A DNA stretch of 64,000 nucleotides, taken from Chrysomallon squamiferum (taxonomy: Eukaryota; Mollusca; Gastropoda; Neomphalida; Peltospiridae). The translations under genes were made by a program, and so were the position numbers. Shown here piece after piece: positions 1-46,200 of the stretch. Each line of letters opens with the position of its first letter. The first letter of the stretch is position 1. The stretch spans positions 16,999,894 through 17,063,893 of the forward strand of contig CM022672.1 in NCBI GenBank assembly GCA_012295275.1, written 5' to 3'. The notes beneath the pieces are model-generated. The model saw nothing but the letters and a program-made list of their open reading frames with translations, did no database searches and was not told the origin of the DNA.

Positions 1-350
1 CTACTACTACTATTACTACTGCTGCTATTACTTATACTGCTACTTCTACTATTACTACTGCTACTGTTAGTAAAACTACTACTGCTATTAGTTTTCTTGT
101 TCAAATATTATTACTGATATTTTTATTATTATTGATGTTGTTATTATTATTACTGTTATTGCTGTTGTTGTTGTTATTTTATTATTACTATTATTATTAT
201 TATTGTTATTATTATTACTATTTTCTTTTTGTTATCGTTATTTTTGTTATTGGAGTTTATTATGATTATTATTACTTTTATTATTGTTATTTTGTTATCA
301 TCAGCTTCATCATTACTGTAGTTTACTCTTAATATAAATATTTTTGCTGT
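1..350. repeat. (TAY)n imperfect trinucleotide satellite
   Basis: CTA/TTA/CTG trinucleotides with pyrimidine changes at the third base, grading into TTAT repeats. Confidence 0.9.
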
Positions 351-439
351 TATTAAATAGCCGTGCCGACAGTGAGTTTTCTATCAATTATTTTAATAAC
401 AACAAAATCAACGATAATAATCATAACAATAAATGAATG

Positions 440-479
440 GTCGAATAAATAAATAAATAAATAGTCAAATTTAACACAT

Positions 480-510
<31 letters not shown>

Positions 511-521
511 TGAATTAATAA

Positions 522-561
<40 letters not shown>
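440..561. repeat. (AAAT)n, (TTTA)n and (ATT)n tracts
   Basis: AAATA units on both strands followed by about 13 ATT units. Confidence 0.93.
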
Positions 562-867
562 TTTTTTTATCATTCATGTCTGTTAATACCATATATTTGC
601 AAGTCTTAAACACCTATATCTGAGAAGAAGAAAAATGACATGCTTTATAAATTTCGCTTATTATATCCTCACATCTAACAAATACTGATATTCATAAAGC
701 ATTAAATAAATATTTATATCTGGTTTTTCTTTCACCAGTCAATCAGTCATCAATACAAAACCGATTTTACTTTCTATAGAAAATTCTAGCATATCGACCG
801 TGTGAACGTTATTCAGGAGCCTAGTTTGTCTAACCAAGTCGGGGTCATTCTTAATTTTAAAATATAA

Positions 868-1125
868 CGTTAGCGTTAGATGATAAGAAAGTGTTAGAGT
901 ATAAGACAATATTAGCGTTAGTGTAACAACATAAACAGTGTTGGTGTTAGTATAAAATAATACTGATGTTGGTGTTAGACTATAAGACACTGTTAGTATT
1001 AGAGTATAACACAGTGTTGTTGTTAGATATGGAGTTTTAGATTGTTATTGTTAATATTAAAGAGAAAGACAGTGTTATTGTTAGCGTTAGATTATAACTG
1101 TTACTTTTAGGATTAGATTTAAAAA
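868..1125. repeat. Degenerate minisatellite with GTTAGTGTTAG core
   Basis: About eight imperfect units of roughly 30 bases built on AGTGTTAGTGTTAGANTATAA. Units are diverged, so the array is old. Confidence 0.65.
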
Positions 1126-1229
1126 AAGTATTCTATATAATCGCTGTAAGCAGTCCTCACATATATATATATATATATTCTAGATAAACTATATGTTCAT
1201 TTTAACTGTTTGAAATGAATTAACATCAA

Positions 1230-1500
1230 ACACTTTGTCATGACATACACAGATATAACAATGACATCATGCCGTACAGTAATATAAAACTGTCTAATAG
1301 TGTACAGTGATATAACAACAGTCACATATGGTATTGATATACTAACAGTCGTATAACGTACAGTGAGATTAGAACCGTCCCATGCCGTACAACGATACAC
1401 AGTAGAGACTTATAAGATATAGTAATATACGAAGAGTGTCATAGAGTAATTCTTATGTAGTGCTAAGCAAATCCATGCCATACAAGAATGTATTCTACAG
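1230..1500. repeat. Degenerate minisatellite with GTACAGTGATATAAC core
   Basis: Imperfect units of roughly 35 bases sharing CCGTACAGTRATATAAC and ACAGTCACAT motifs; traces continue to about 1780. Confidence 0.55.
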
Positions 1501-2418
1501 TGTATTTATTTACAGTGCATACTGTTAACTATTTTATTGTGTCATATTGCAAAATACTATTTAAAATTTACAGCAGATGTACAATGCCACTCAAAGAACG
1601 ATTATACTGTCAAATTTCAAAATACCTTTTAATACTTACAGTATACGTACACTCATACAATGCGTCATGGTGTTAATACTTTACTGTTCAATGCAGCCTT
1701 TATGCAATAGTTACACAGAATAAGGTTTACAGTGAAACGTCTTATTGAACAGTCTTATAAGATTTAAATTAGGACCATGATAACGAAGAACGAGTAGCAC
1801 ATTTCAGTGATTCATAAAGCTAGAAGTACCAGAAAATCTTGTTTACTGCAGCCAAATTCAATTCAGTATAGATGGAGTTAGGGAAAAAAAAAAAGAAAAA
1901 AAGAAAAGAAAACTTGAAAGCATGATAGGGTACTGTGTCACATTTTTCTCCCTTTCTTCTCAAATTCACTGTACTTGGATGAAATTGCCTCTCTAATTCT
2001 CTAATGACAGCATAATGTAGATTACTTACAACCGTATGCATGTTGTTTTAAGAACTATATTGTATTTTCTCCCTCAAAGAGATAAGGCTCAGTTGCTTTA
2101 TTATATTTCATGGTGAATAGAATTTTTTTTTTTCCTTTAACGGACTGATTAACTGAATCATAAAGAAAAATGTACACTTTTTGTTTACAGGGCAGGGGTG
2201 CTCAGATATACATACATACACGTATATATGGTACGTGGTTTCTAACATATATCTACGTGTCTATATGTATTTGTATGTTTGTGTATAACTATCGTCGTGC
2301 CTTTGAACGTAATAATATATACAAATATCTAACTGGTTTGTTTTTGAATGTACATGTGAATATTTCTATATACAATTATAAACACATGTGTATTATGTTA
2401 TTTACGTTTTCTGGCTAG

Positions 2419-33676
<31,258 letters not shown>

Positions 33677-33874
33677 TGACCCTTTATGGTTTGTAATTTT
33701 ATTAAATATATTATTTTAAAAATATTCTCGTAACGTGTAATACACATTGATGACAATTAGTTTATTAAATGTTAATTAATTAGTAAATAATATTACTCTC
33801 GTTATTATTTTTTTTTATTAGAAACAGAAGAAATTAGGATGTTACAAAACAACAGTCTATTGTTTATATTTCAG

Positions 33875-33936
33875 GACTTAATTCCGTGGAAGATGTAATT
33901 CTGATTCCACTGCCTACATCAAAACAACTTTGCTGA
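33875..33936 (+). other. Possible alternative terminal exon (gene A)
   Basis: Acceptor TATATTTCAG, then 62 bases open in the incoming phase 1 (GLNSVEDVILIPLPTSKQLC, stop TGA at 33934-33936), followed by GAG|GTAATT. If joined directly to TSP1 repeat 25 it would replace the hydrophobic tail with a soluble one. Gene B keeps acceptor, frame, stop and donor. It may instead be plain 3' UTR. Confidence 0.4.
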
Positions 33937-34241
33937 GGTAATTCACACAAACATCCATCCTACATATTTTGAAGAAACAAATAGGCGTCGTCTGTGAAGA
34001 CTTATTGTGATTGTGAATAATTAAAAGTTTTGATTTGTGATATGTTTCAGCTCTTGGATGACATCAATGTTAAATGTTTCATTTTTATCATTTTAATCAC
34101 ATACTGTCAATTGTACATAATGTTCTATTCTTTTCTTTTCCGTTTTTAAAAATAATTTCTCTATAAGAGATTTCTGTGTGTTACGTACTGTAAAAATTTG
34201 TCAAATGTTTGTAAAATGTTTTAAAATGTGGATAAACTGAA

Positions 34242-34247
34242 AATAAA
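34242..34247 (+). terminator. Polyadenylation signal, gene A
   Basis: AATAAA inside ACTGAAAATAAAATAAAAG, about 565 bases after the stop. Gene B has the same sequence at 60720. Strong candidate for the 3' end of the transcript. Confidence 0.6.
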
Positions 34248-34716
34248 ATAAAAGTGTACACAATTTATCGATTTTAAAATAACAGTAATTTAGCATCAAT
34301 ATTTAGCAATGATATGACAATATTTCTGTTACTTTTGCAATTAATATATATAATTATTATTATGTATGTACATATGTGCGTGCGTGTATGCGTTTGCATG
34401 TCTGCGTGTGTGCACGAATGTATGTCTTGTTGTCTTACTATAATTGATAGTTGTCTGGTTGTATAGCTACGTACCTGTCTACGTACCCACCTACCTATTT
34501 GTCTGATTTTGTTTCTTTTATATTACCTATTTTTAAAATGATGTCAGATTTAAAGAATACTTATATGCACTTATTATCTACCTTTCAAGCTGTCTCTCTA
34601 TCTACCTATCTATCTATTATCTATTAAACTATCTGTCTATCCATCTATTATATATAAAAATAACAACAACAACAAAAAATAATCCTTAATGTTAATACTT
34701 CCCCATACAAAAAAAA

Positions 34717-34750
34717 AAAAAAATAATAATAATAATAATAATAAAAAAAA

Positions 34751-34787
<37 letters not shown>
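34717..34787. repeat. (AAT)n and poly(A)
   Basis: AAT units followed by A-runs, about 470 bases past the gene A poly(A) signal. Confidence 0.9.
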
Positions 34788-34789
<2 letters not shown>

Positions 34790-35039
34790 CAACCAAAACA
34801 AACAAGAATAACAAAATCCCTATTAGCTAATCGTTTGCTCTAGCTGGTTTCTTTGTTTATTTTCTGTATATCGTCTTTAACTATTTGTTATGACAACTAA
34901 TAACAGATCAAAAATGTGTTGAGTTCTTCATTAAATAAAATTTGATCGCTTCTCTTACTGCCTCAGTCTAGTTCAATAACAGTCACAATTACTAGCAGGC
35001 GTATCTGTATATATAAGTGTGAGTTTTCAAGCAAAACAT

Positions 35040-36890
<1,851 letters not shown>

Positions 36891-38960
36891 ATAATTCGTA
36901 TTATTATACAACCATTTAGATAATGGATATTACATAGAAAAATACCTATGATTCCAAATTGGCCAGTGAATAGTAGTGTTCAGGAAAACAAGGTTTAATC
37001 TTATGCATGATGCAAATATGTAATATAAAATAATAATGATAAGTGCATGAAACTAATACCTTTACCTTTATTTTCTTATATCCTTAAAATGGAAAATTGG
37101 CTGTTTCAGGAATATTTTGCTTTGCCTGAAGAAAATCATTTAAGATTTATGCACAGGAAGTTAAGGTAATCATAATGGAATAAGGTTTATTCAAGCTAAC
37201 ACATAGAAGGACTATTGTATAATAGAAAGTTAACCTATCTAAAACAATATGTTTAGGTTTATTATAAAATATTTTGTGCACTTTTACTGTAATAAAATAT
37301 AACGTACTGCAAAGTAAATATAATAAATAAATGAATAATAATTGAAAGAATTGTCTTTTTCTATATCTATTCTTCATTAAATGTGTCCAAAGGCTTTCTA
37401 CCAATTTAACTTGAACGTACTTCAAGCCAGTTTCTTCTTACAATATATGAATCATGCATATGAAAATATACAAGATTAACTGGTCATTTCACTTATTAGT
37501 TTTGTTTTTTTCTTTTTCGAATAGAGGTCAGCATGAAACTGATCTTTTGGATAAATATCTAATTTCAAAACACGCTCCTTAAAGCTTCGAACAGTGATAT
37601 GCAGTTGATTTTATTTTTGTCAGAACTCCAGCTTATTTTTCATCTGATTCAGGTACAAATATCTCAAGACAGATAGTTGTTTATCTTCGTAGGCCGTGGG
37701 CTACATAATATCTCTCCATCGTTTTAGCATACCTCTAATGTTTTTTCAAACCTTGGGATGTTCTCTACAATATTTTAATACATGTTGTTCCAATAAACTT
37801 GTTGACAAGACACCCCACTTGTAAAGATGAACAACTGATTTTCTGTATTCTATAACAATTACACAGATACGTAATGAAGAAACATTTTGTATTTTTTCCT
37901 CAGCATTTCAACAGAAGCCTTCTTTTCATATCAGTCTTATCATGATACATGGTCAATACATACGATGTTAAAGTTAAAACCATTTGTAATGGAATACGAT
38001 CTGTTATTTTTAGTACAATTATGTATATGTTATCTTAATCTATTAAGCATTATATGACATAAACAAAAACTAGATAATTTTTAAACATAATTCAGGTAAA
38101 GGTCTGAAACGTAAATGTGTTTAACGTCTACATGTCACTTCCAGTGACACACACAAATCGCAGAAATCGCTTGCGAAGGGTACCTATATTTCACATTAAG
38201 GAAATCCCAAGACTTCAGAAAAATACATGTTTATTAAAATGTAGTAAGGGTGCAAGTATGCCCTAATAGAGATACAAGTATGAATAAAAGATTGATCAGA
38301 TAGCTCTTATTTTGCTACATGAATTAAAGACGGAATGAATGAACACACCTAACTAAAAAAATCATTAAACATTTGAGTGAAGACCTAGTGGACTGTCATA
38401 TCGCTATATCCATTTAAAAAATGTTGTTACCAACCATTCATCTACGGCAAAGGAGCACCGCCAATAAAATCAGATAATCATAATAGCTTAGTTTTGTGAG
38501 ATGTAGACCATCTTCTACAATGAAATGTTTGTAAATGAATATTTTTTTTTAATCAGTGCATAATTTAACATCTAAACCAATGGCTTGAAGCTCAGTGATT
38601 AGAGCAACAGCCTCAAGTTATGAATGATCATTTCTCCTTAATGTAACCATTGGACTATTTTACGTTCAAACGTTTATCTCGAGGCTTCTTTGAGGATGGC
38701 ACTCGTATATATTTTAATGTGTGTGGGAATGAACACTTTAATATCTCAAGTTACTTAATGAAAATTCCGTGGAAATAAAAATTATAACAAAATCCAGATA
38801 TTTCTAAATTATCATCTTATGACTCTTAAATATTTAAATTGAAGTTTCATTAAGCTACCTTTAGTAATTATAATCGAAAAACTCATTCAGTAATTTTCAG
38901 CAAGCTAAAATTTGAATGTTTTTATTTGTGAAAATATCTTTCCTTTGACATTTTAAAAGG

Positions 38961-39230
38961 TTGTCTCTGTGGCCGAATGTTAACATCGTACGACTTCGGA
39001 ATGCAGGCGAATGTGTGCCGCCTGTTCGAGTCTCGTCAGCGGCATCTGAAGGTTTTGTCAGGTCATGATTGGACTTTGTTCTCCTGCGCAATGCTTTCCT
39101 GAATACTGTCTACGTGCAGAGTCTATTCAGATGTACATAAGACAGAGAATATTCAAAATCCTAAACTACATACATATATATGTATATATACACACATACA
39201 TACTTGCAAGATTAAAGCGCACACCCTCAA
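38961..39230 (+). mobile_element. tRNA-derived SINE-like element
   Basis: Begins with a tRNA-like head: box A-like TGGCCGAATGT (38970) and box B-like GTTCGAGTC (39024), followed by a body shared with 15135-15300 and an ATAC/CA-rich tail. This is the usual tRNA-SINE layout. Family name not assigned. Confidence 0.65.
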
Positions 39231-40263
39231 ACACCCACCCACACACACGCAGACACACACAAACACAACCAGTTGGATAATGTTTGTTACAGTTCTAAAA
39301 GGATTTTATCTTTTACGGTTTTTATTATTATTTTTTTTAGTCATTATATATATATTTTTTTTTTGGCAAATATGCTTTTCGTATGTATAATGTCCTTATT
39401 CATTTTTAGAAATAGGAACTTTGTTGGTTGTGAAAGGCTTGGTAAATATTTCCAACTTGTTTCTCAGCAAGATAAGAATCAGCTGTATAAAAATTTAGCA
39501 TCCTGAGAACAACGGGTACGAGACAAGAGAATGACACCCACCAAAAACGTCATAGATAATAATTTATTTTTTATATGTTTACCGTATGCCCAGTGCAGAT
39601 GACTCACATATATTTACATTATAAACACAGATACAATTGTTTCCTTTTATCATAATTATCTACCTGAAGTAGAATAAACTTTTCTAAATGATTTCATTAT
39701 AACATGAACAGATGTTGGAACATGCTCTGGGTACGTAGTTTATAACCATGTATTTAAATTACGTGCTGTTTAGGCACTCTGTAATGGAAAAGAAAATATT
39801 CATGATATTTTGATGTATTCTATATCGATACCAAGTCATTCTGAAGTTTTATTATTTGTACATTGGTTTTACATAAGATCGTCTCGTTGAAGCTTTTGAC
39901 ATTTTTCTACGAGAAGGTAATAATCAATGTTCATAAAGCTGCTTAAGACAATGTATACTATTCATAGTTTTGGAAGTGGATTCTGTGTACTGAAAATCAG
40001 ATTCAGAATCTGTTCAAACTGTAATCATATGGTTTACATTATTTTTACGGATATCATACAGGAAAATCCTATGATTGATCAGAGAAAATAAATTTTGCAT
40101 GATACAAATATGTAACTTAAAAAAAGATAAGTATATTTTTTCTGTGACGAAAATAACGTTTCACCTTTTATCACTATATCGCATACATAGCAAATGAACA
40201 TCAAAATAACATGAAAACGTTCCATTTGAAAGAGTATGAAAAATATATAATGTAGATTTATAG

Positions 40264-40471
40264 TTACGCACTAAGAACTCATAATATGATTCAACATCTG
40301 TTCATATTATAATGAAACCAATTAGAAACTGTTTATTCTAATTCAGCGATTATTACTGAACTGTGTTTTACGCACTAAGTATTCATAATATGATTCAACA
40401 TCTGTTCATATTATAATGAAAAAAATTAGAAACTGTTTATTCTAATTCAGCGATTATTACTGAACTGTGTT
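40264..40471. repeat. 104-bp tandem duplication
   Basis: Two copies with period 104, each beginning TTACGCACTAAG and ending GAACTGTGTTT, differing at only a few bases; a recent event. Confidence 0.92.
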
Positions 40472-41619
40472 TAAAGGAAATAACATGTTAGTGTGTTTTA
40501 AATTATCGTAACATTAAACAGTTTTTATCTCTGTTTATATTGTATAGTACATTCGATTTATCGCCATGCAATAAAGACATAACAAAACAATAATTATTTA
40601 CGTGTCTACTGATAATTTTTGTTGTTAACAGGACTCTAACGTCCACTATTCTCTTTTTCACAGTTAATATCTTGCTGAAGCGCAAGATGAAAATATTGAC
40701 TAAACCTTTTGCAGTTTTCCAAATTGATTACTATTTTTTAAGAAAGAAAACCTGTATGTTCTTCTGGTATCTATGAGAACAAATTATAAGTTTTATATTT
40801 AACGAGAACTATTTATTGCATATATCCGCAACTTTGGTGAAAACGTACAGGTTCAGAACACTGATTATTGCAGTGGATGTGAACAGCAATGCCTATGATC
40901 TGATTAGTGTAGTTTTCCTGAGGGAAACAAACACTTTGCTTCTCAAATCTCGGATATATAACAGCATTAATAATATTCTGACATCGATCTTCATCATTTT
41001 GATAAATCTCTTTAAGATAAATGCTCATTATCATGCAATGTTTCTTGATGATTCGAACAACGGTTTAAATTTTATATATAAATAGATGAATTAAAACTGA
41101 ATTAATATTTGTCAGAGAAACTACATTTTAATCTTATGTAGAAAAAAAAAAAAAAAATGTAATCCAAATAAAAATTAGTAAGCTATCACGAATAGTTTTC
41201 TTTGTTTACCACAGAAAGTCTATAGCAGACATAGTATGAACATACAGAGTTGAGATTAAGTTGTGCAAATAGCCTCCTTGCATTCAAAATATAATTGTGC
41301 ATCTGTTTATACTACAACCATTTATCCTACTTCAAAATTAACCATTGCATGATAGTAATGTATGATTAAATAAAGATAAAACAATAAAAAATTGTATAAT
41401 CGCCTTAGAGTTTGGTACATTTTGATTAAACAATTTTATCGACGACTATATTGTTTGTATTACATGAATCATTTCCACGCAGCATATAACAAAACAGTAA
41501 AAAACCCATTTTGTAGCTGAATATTGATACCAATTACCATCTCATTATCCTATTAGAGAGATGCATGGAACCGTAACGTGATTTGCTGGTTACTGTACAT
41601 TTAAAAATGATCTAACATG

Positions 41620-41628
41620 TATAAAAAA
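41620..41628 (+). promoter_or_regulatory. TATA box of gene B
   Basis: TATAAAAAA lies about 30 bases upstream of an initiator-like TTCACTT near 41650. The first exon, splice sites and signal-peptide exon follow in order. Confidence 0.6.
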
Positions 41629-41649
41629 CACAGACACGTAGATTGACTT

Positions 41650-41701
41650 CACTTGGGAGAGTCCTGCTCTTGTGCCATACATTTTGTTTAGCAATATCCA
41701 G
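41650..41701 (+). other. Gene B 5' non-coding exon
   Basis: From the inferred start near 41650 to CAATATCCAG|GTAATA. A 170-base intron follows, ending TTTATTTTAG at 41871, then CCTTATC and the start codon. The start site is inferred from the TATA spacing. Confidence 0.55.
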
Positions 41702-41878
41702 GTAATAAACCTCTTTTTTTGTGGTAAGGTATTAACGAAATTTTACTTATATATTAGCAGTAACCTGTTTTATATTTGTGTAATTTAGTACTGTTATATT
41801 TTATACTCGTGTTTCAGTTATATTTTTGTCCTGTCGTAATTCGTAACTTGTGTATATCTCTTTTATTTTAGCCTTATC

Positions 41879-41945
41879 ATGGACGTCCGGTGGTTGGGAT
41901 TCCTCTTTCTTGTGTGTCTTACATCTAGAGTCTGCCTCACACAGA
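41879..41945 (+). CDS. Gene B exon b1: start codon and signal peptide
   Basis: ATG at 41879, shortly after the UTR acceptor. Reads [19 protein letters not shown], then LTQ: a hydrophobic core of about ten residues and small residues near the likely cleavage site. Ends in phase 1 at GTAAGA. Confidence 0.88.
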
Positions 41946-42168
41946 GTAAGATATTTATTATCACTTGAAATCTACTTTACAAATTAACACTGATTTATTT
42001 GATCAGTTGCACCTTCAGGATTGACTCTACTTTGATATTTTTCGTTTTCGACAGGAACACATGAAAGAATAATTAATATTATTTTCAGTAGTATTAGCTG
42101 TTTCTGGTCAAACTTTATAACTGGGTATACACTGAAGGATAGCACAGAAAGGTTTCAGAAAAGAGAGA

Positions 42169-42207
<39 letters not shown>

Positions 42208-42560
42208 GTTTTTGTTTTTTCTTTGTTTTTTGTTTTTTTAATGTTTTCAAACCGCCAATTGTAGGAAACGTAAAATACTTTTTTTTACATAAGATGAGAC
42301 TAAAACTGATAATCGGTCAGCCATCAACAACTTGATGAAACAGCGAGTTTAAAAGAAATGGCGGCATCAAAATATCACGTGACTACTGTTGAAATTCCAC
42401 ACATAAAAATTGAGTTGTCGACGCGATTAGGTTGTTAAGTGAATTGATCTTTAGAGATTGTTTTAATTTCACCTTATGACGCCATTTATAATATTTTTAG
42501 TATATTTTTAAATGTTTAGACAGTTGTGTACTGCTTACTGGAGCAACAAAACAACAACAG

Positions 42561-42591
<31 letters not shown>

Positions 42592-43148
42592 GTAAATAAA
42601 AAGATAAATTCAGCTCTAATATACATTATTTACGGTTTGGATAATGTAAATACAGGTAATAAAGAAAATATATAAAGGAAACTCCAACTTATTAACTTTG
42701 CATAATGTCTTAGATATTACAGAACACAAAAACACAGTCAGCAAAAATTATGATCCTGTACTGTAATATGTGCACAGTAATATGTAGTTTTGGATGTTAT
42801 AAACACTAAAGCAATGAATAGTAACCAACGGCAGGAACGAGGATGAGACAAAGGAAAGGTAATGTTATTTGAGATGCTTGGACGCGATGATGACTTTCCA
42901 GAGCGAAAGCTCTCGTGTAATATATTTTACCGACTGGTCGGAGTCCTGGTCGTAAATCCGCACGGTCATTAAAAAAGTAGGTAGGTAAGTGAGGAGTGTC
43001 TGTATTTTATTGTCGACAGAAACAATTAAGACACTAACATTGATAGTTAAAAAAAGGTTTAGAGGGATAACTGTATGTAGTGAATGTATGAGCGAATTCA
43101 TGACCTACCACTTAGCACGGTAACCAATGAACCACATATATATCTAAG

Positions 43149-43201
<53 letters not shown>

Positions 43202-46200
43202 ATACACACCAGTTATCCCAGTTACAGAAATAAAAGAGAACTCTTACAAGATGAAAAATTATATTTGTTTGAGTTTTCATTTTATTATCATTATTTTATT
43301 TAATCAGGAATATGAAATTTAGATGGAAAGCCTATGACACATGTATATCGCGACGCAAACATTTCGATAGAGACACCTATTTTAAAAAATATTTTATTTT
43401 CAATAATAACAACAACAGCAAAAATTGATTACGAGAATAATGAAAATCAATGGTGACGATGATACTGATAATGCTGATAATTAAAAACCAAACCGGACAA
43501 AGCCAATTATTTTCAAAAATTATTCTAACTTAGAAGCCATTTAACTTTCCTTAAATAAATTTAGTTAAGTTTATAAAATGTTGTGCCTCACCTATTTCGT
43601 TTCATTTTACAATTATTTCAGTACCTGAATTTTATATGAAAGATGGAAAGGTCAGTGTTGCAGAAGAAGACGGTAAAGTCACAGTAACAGTGAAAAGAGA
43701 CAAAGGTCCTGGCGTTGTCCTTCCTTCCATTACTGTGAAATTAGATGTTGTTGATAACACAGCAACATCAGCTGATTATAACGTCACTGAGAATCCCATT
43801 TTTGTTGAGATTAGAAAGGATCAGTTGGAATCTACAGCCGAAATCACAATAATAGATGACAATGTATGCATACTTAATTATAGACTTGCACGAACTCATA
43901 AATAAGTTAATGATTTTCAGAAAAGAGATGGTGTTTAAAAATGAGAACTTTTCGTTAGAAACAAGTTCTAATTAAAATATCAACAGGATTTTAAAATATT
44001 TAACAGGATTTTTATTTATTTATTTAATTTATTTTCATTAATTATTATTATTATTATTGTTTAAAATTTATTGTTAGATAAAGCAAAACACTTTTTGCAA
44101 AAAGTAAAAAAATTGTTCAAAAACAAAAATTTGATATAAATATAGATTTTACATGTTTATTCATAGAAAAATATACATTCTAAATTTTAAATCCACAGCA
44201 AGAAGAACCTAGTGAAACTTTTGAAGTGTCAATTAAACCTGATTCTACTTACACTGTTGGAGCCACAGCAAAGACTGTTGTTACGATAACTGACAACGAT
44301 TGTAAGTGATGCAAACTCTCAGATATCTAAATTAGAAAATTAATTCAAGTACTTATATACGTGATATCATTTCTTTTCAAATACTGACATATTTTCTAAC
44401 ACTCATTTGTAGAAAAAGAAAAACACTCATTCCTGTTAATGTTATTAAAAAAATGTACGGTTTTCTTCTTTTTCAGTTTCAGCCATCAACATAGGAACAC
44501 CTTCAGCGGTAGTTAATGAAGATGATGGAACGATATCTATTGCCATTGTAAGAACATTTCCAGACGATGGTGCTGTAACACCACTAACTGTGTACCTTGC
44601 GGTGACTGCTGGAACTGCAACTGCAAATGATGATTATGAAACACCTTCACCTTTGAGCATTGACTTTCCTTCTCCTTCTCCTGGCACAACATCGGATGAA
44701 CAGTTGTTTAATATCACTATCAAACAAGATGATGTAAGCATCTTCTGAGTTTTTCTACAAACTTTAAATATTTTGTTATAAAGGTAGTTATGCTGTCATC
44801 GGTTTTATTATATGAATTCAAAACAGCTGTTGATTCTCTGACATATATTTCGATTTAATAATTTCAGATTGATTTAGTTTGGTACATTTTAAGTGAAATA
44901 TTTTATGTCAGGGTTAACTTTATTATTTTTTTTTCTGCTTCTTTCTCAGTTATTAGTTTTTGCCTGGTTCATACTATAAACTTCTATTTTCATTTTCAAA
45001 ATAAAAGAGTTCACAGGATTGGACTTTTGAATTGGTTTTATTAAAGTAAATCTCTGAAAACTTAATTTGCCTTCTGCTTTTTCCATTATTCATTGTGTAA
45101 GGCAAACATTTCATGAAATTAATAAAATATTTAGAGATTCCAAACAACAGATGAAATAATTCATGGAATCAGTAAATAAATTCCTTAATATTTTCATGAA
45201 ATAATGTCATTAAAAAAATAAAATAAAAATCTAGACAAATAATGTTACTTTAAAATCGAAAGTTCATAATAAACTAAAGTGTTGGCCATTTGTTGGCACA
45301 GTCTTCTTTAAGAACGAAACTCCATTTAAATGATAACATCTTGAGACGAAACTGTGAGGAAAAGCTGTTGACAAATTTGGTTAAATATTTCTGTGTTTTT
45401 GATCTTTTTGTTTGTACATGAAATAAAACACTACAGATCATTTTTTTAAAAATTTTATGAAACTTTATGCATTTTAGTAGATAATTCTTCATTTCGTCAA
45501 AATTCTTTCAAAATGTTTAGAGATTTTAGTGAACATAAAACGCCACTTCTTTCATATGTTTACATAATTTCTAATGTTACTGATTTTAATTTCAGTTGTT
45601 TGAACCAGATGAAACATTAACACTTAGTGTGAACGAGGTAGACTCTTACAAATTAGGAATGTCAAAAAGTATCGAAATAACAATTAAGAATGATGATGGT
45701 AAGTAACTTGATACATAAGAAAATGCATGATTTTCATGATGTTTATTTCTGATTTTTAAGAGTTGTAGTATGTCTAAATACAGAATAGATTTTCTAAAGA
45801 AACCCACTGTCTATGTTAGTAACAGTGACATTTATCAGAATAACCGATAGGTTAAATTTTCAATGTATTGTAGTCATCAATATTTATGTTATTCTTACAC
45901 AATTGTTGTCAGAAGAGTGTGGAAATGAAACAGAGAATGAATTGAATGAATAAGAACACAGTTCCACTGTCAGAAACAGCTGTAAAAATTTCAGTGCTTG
46001 ATTACTGATAAGAAGAGAAGAAACGCCACTTTTATAACTTTATGCATTTTTCAAACAGCAAGGTATTTACTCTTCCCTAAACTACTATGCCTACATGGTG
46101 TCTGTCTAGTTGTACGTATATGTTTGTGTCTTTATTAATATAGATCTTTATGGATTTGTTTATGTGTACATGAACATTTGTGTGTTTGTGTATGTGTATC

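Larger units (their letters stand above)
1..2418. other. Repeat-rich non-coding region, no gene seen
   Basis: Upstream or intronic sequence of gene A. It holds TAY trinucleotides at 1-350, TTTA and ATT tracts at 440-560 and two degenerate minisatellites at about 868-1125 and 1230-1500. No Calx-beta-like exon or signal peptide was found, so the start of gene A lies outside the window. Confidence 0.7.

Noticed and set aside
868-1125. GTTAGTGTTAG units considered as interstitial telomere repeat
   Set aside because: Units are about 30 bases and do not follow TTAGGG; a degenerate minisatellite explains them.
2170-2418. 82-codon frame ending at the acceptor of exon a1, considered as a signal-peptide exon
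   Set aside because: It is closed by TAG at the acceptor itself, has no secretory N-terminus and no donor.
37147-37425. Minus-strand 92-codon hydrophobic frame
   Set aside because: AT-rich composition alone gives such residues; no homologous copy, splice signal or domain pattern supports it.
40816-41085. 89-codon frame upstream of the gene B promoter
   Set aside because: No recognisable domain or conserved copy, and the opposite strand is open over nearly the same span.
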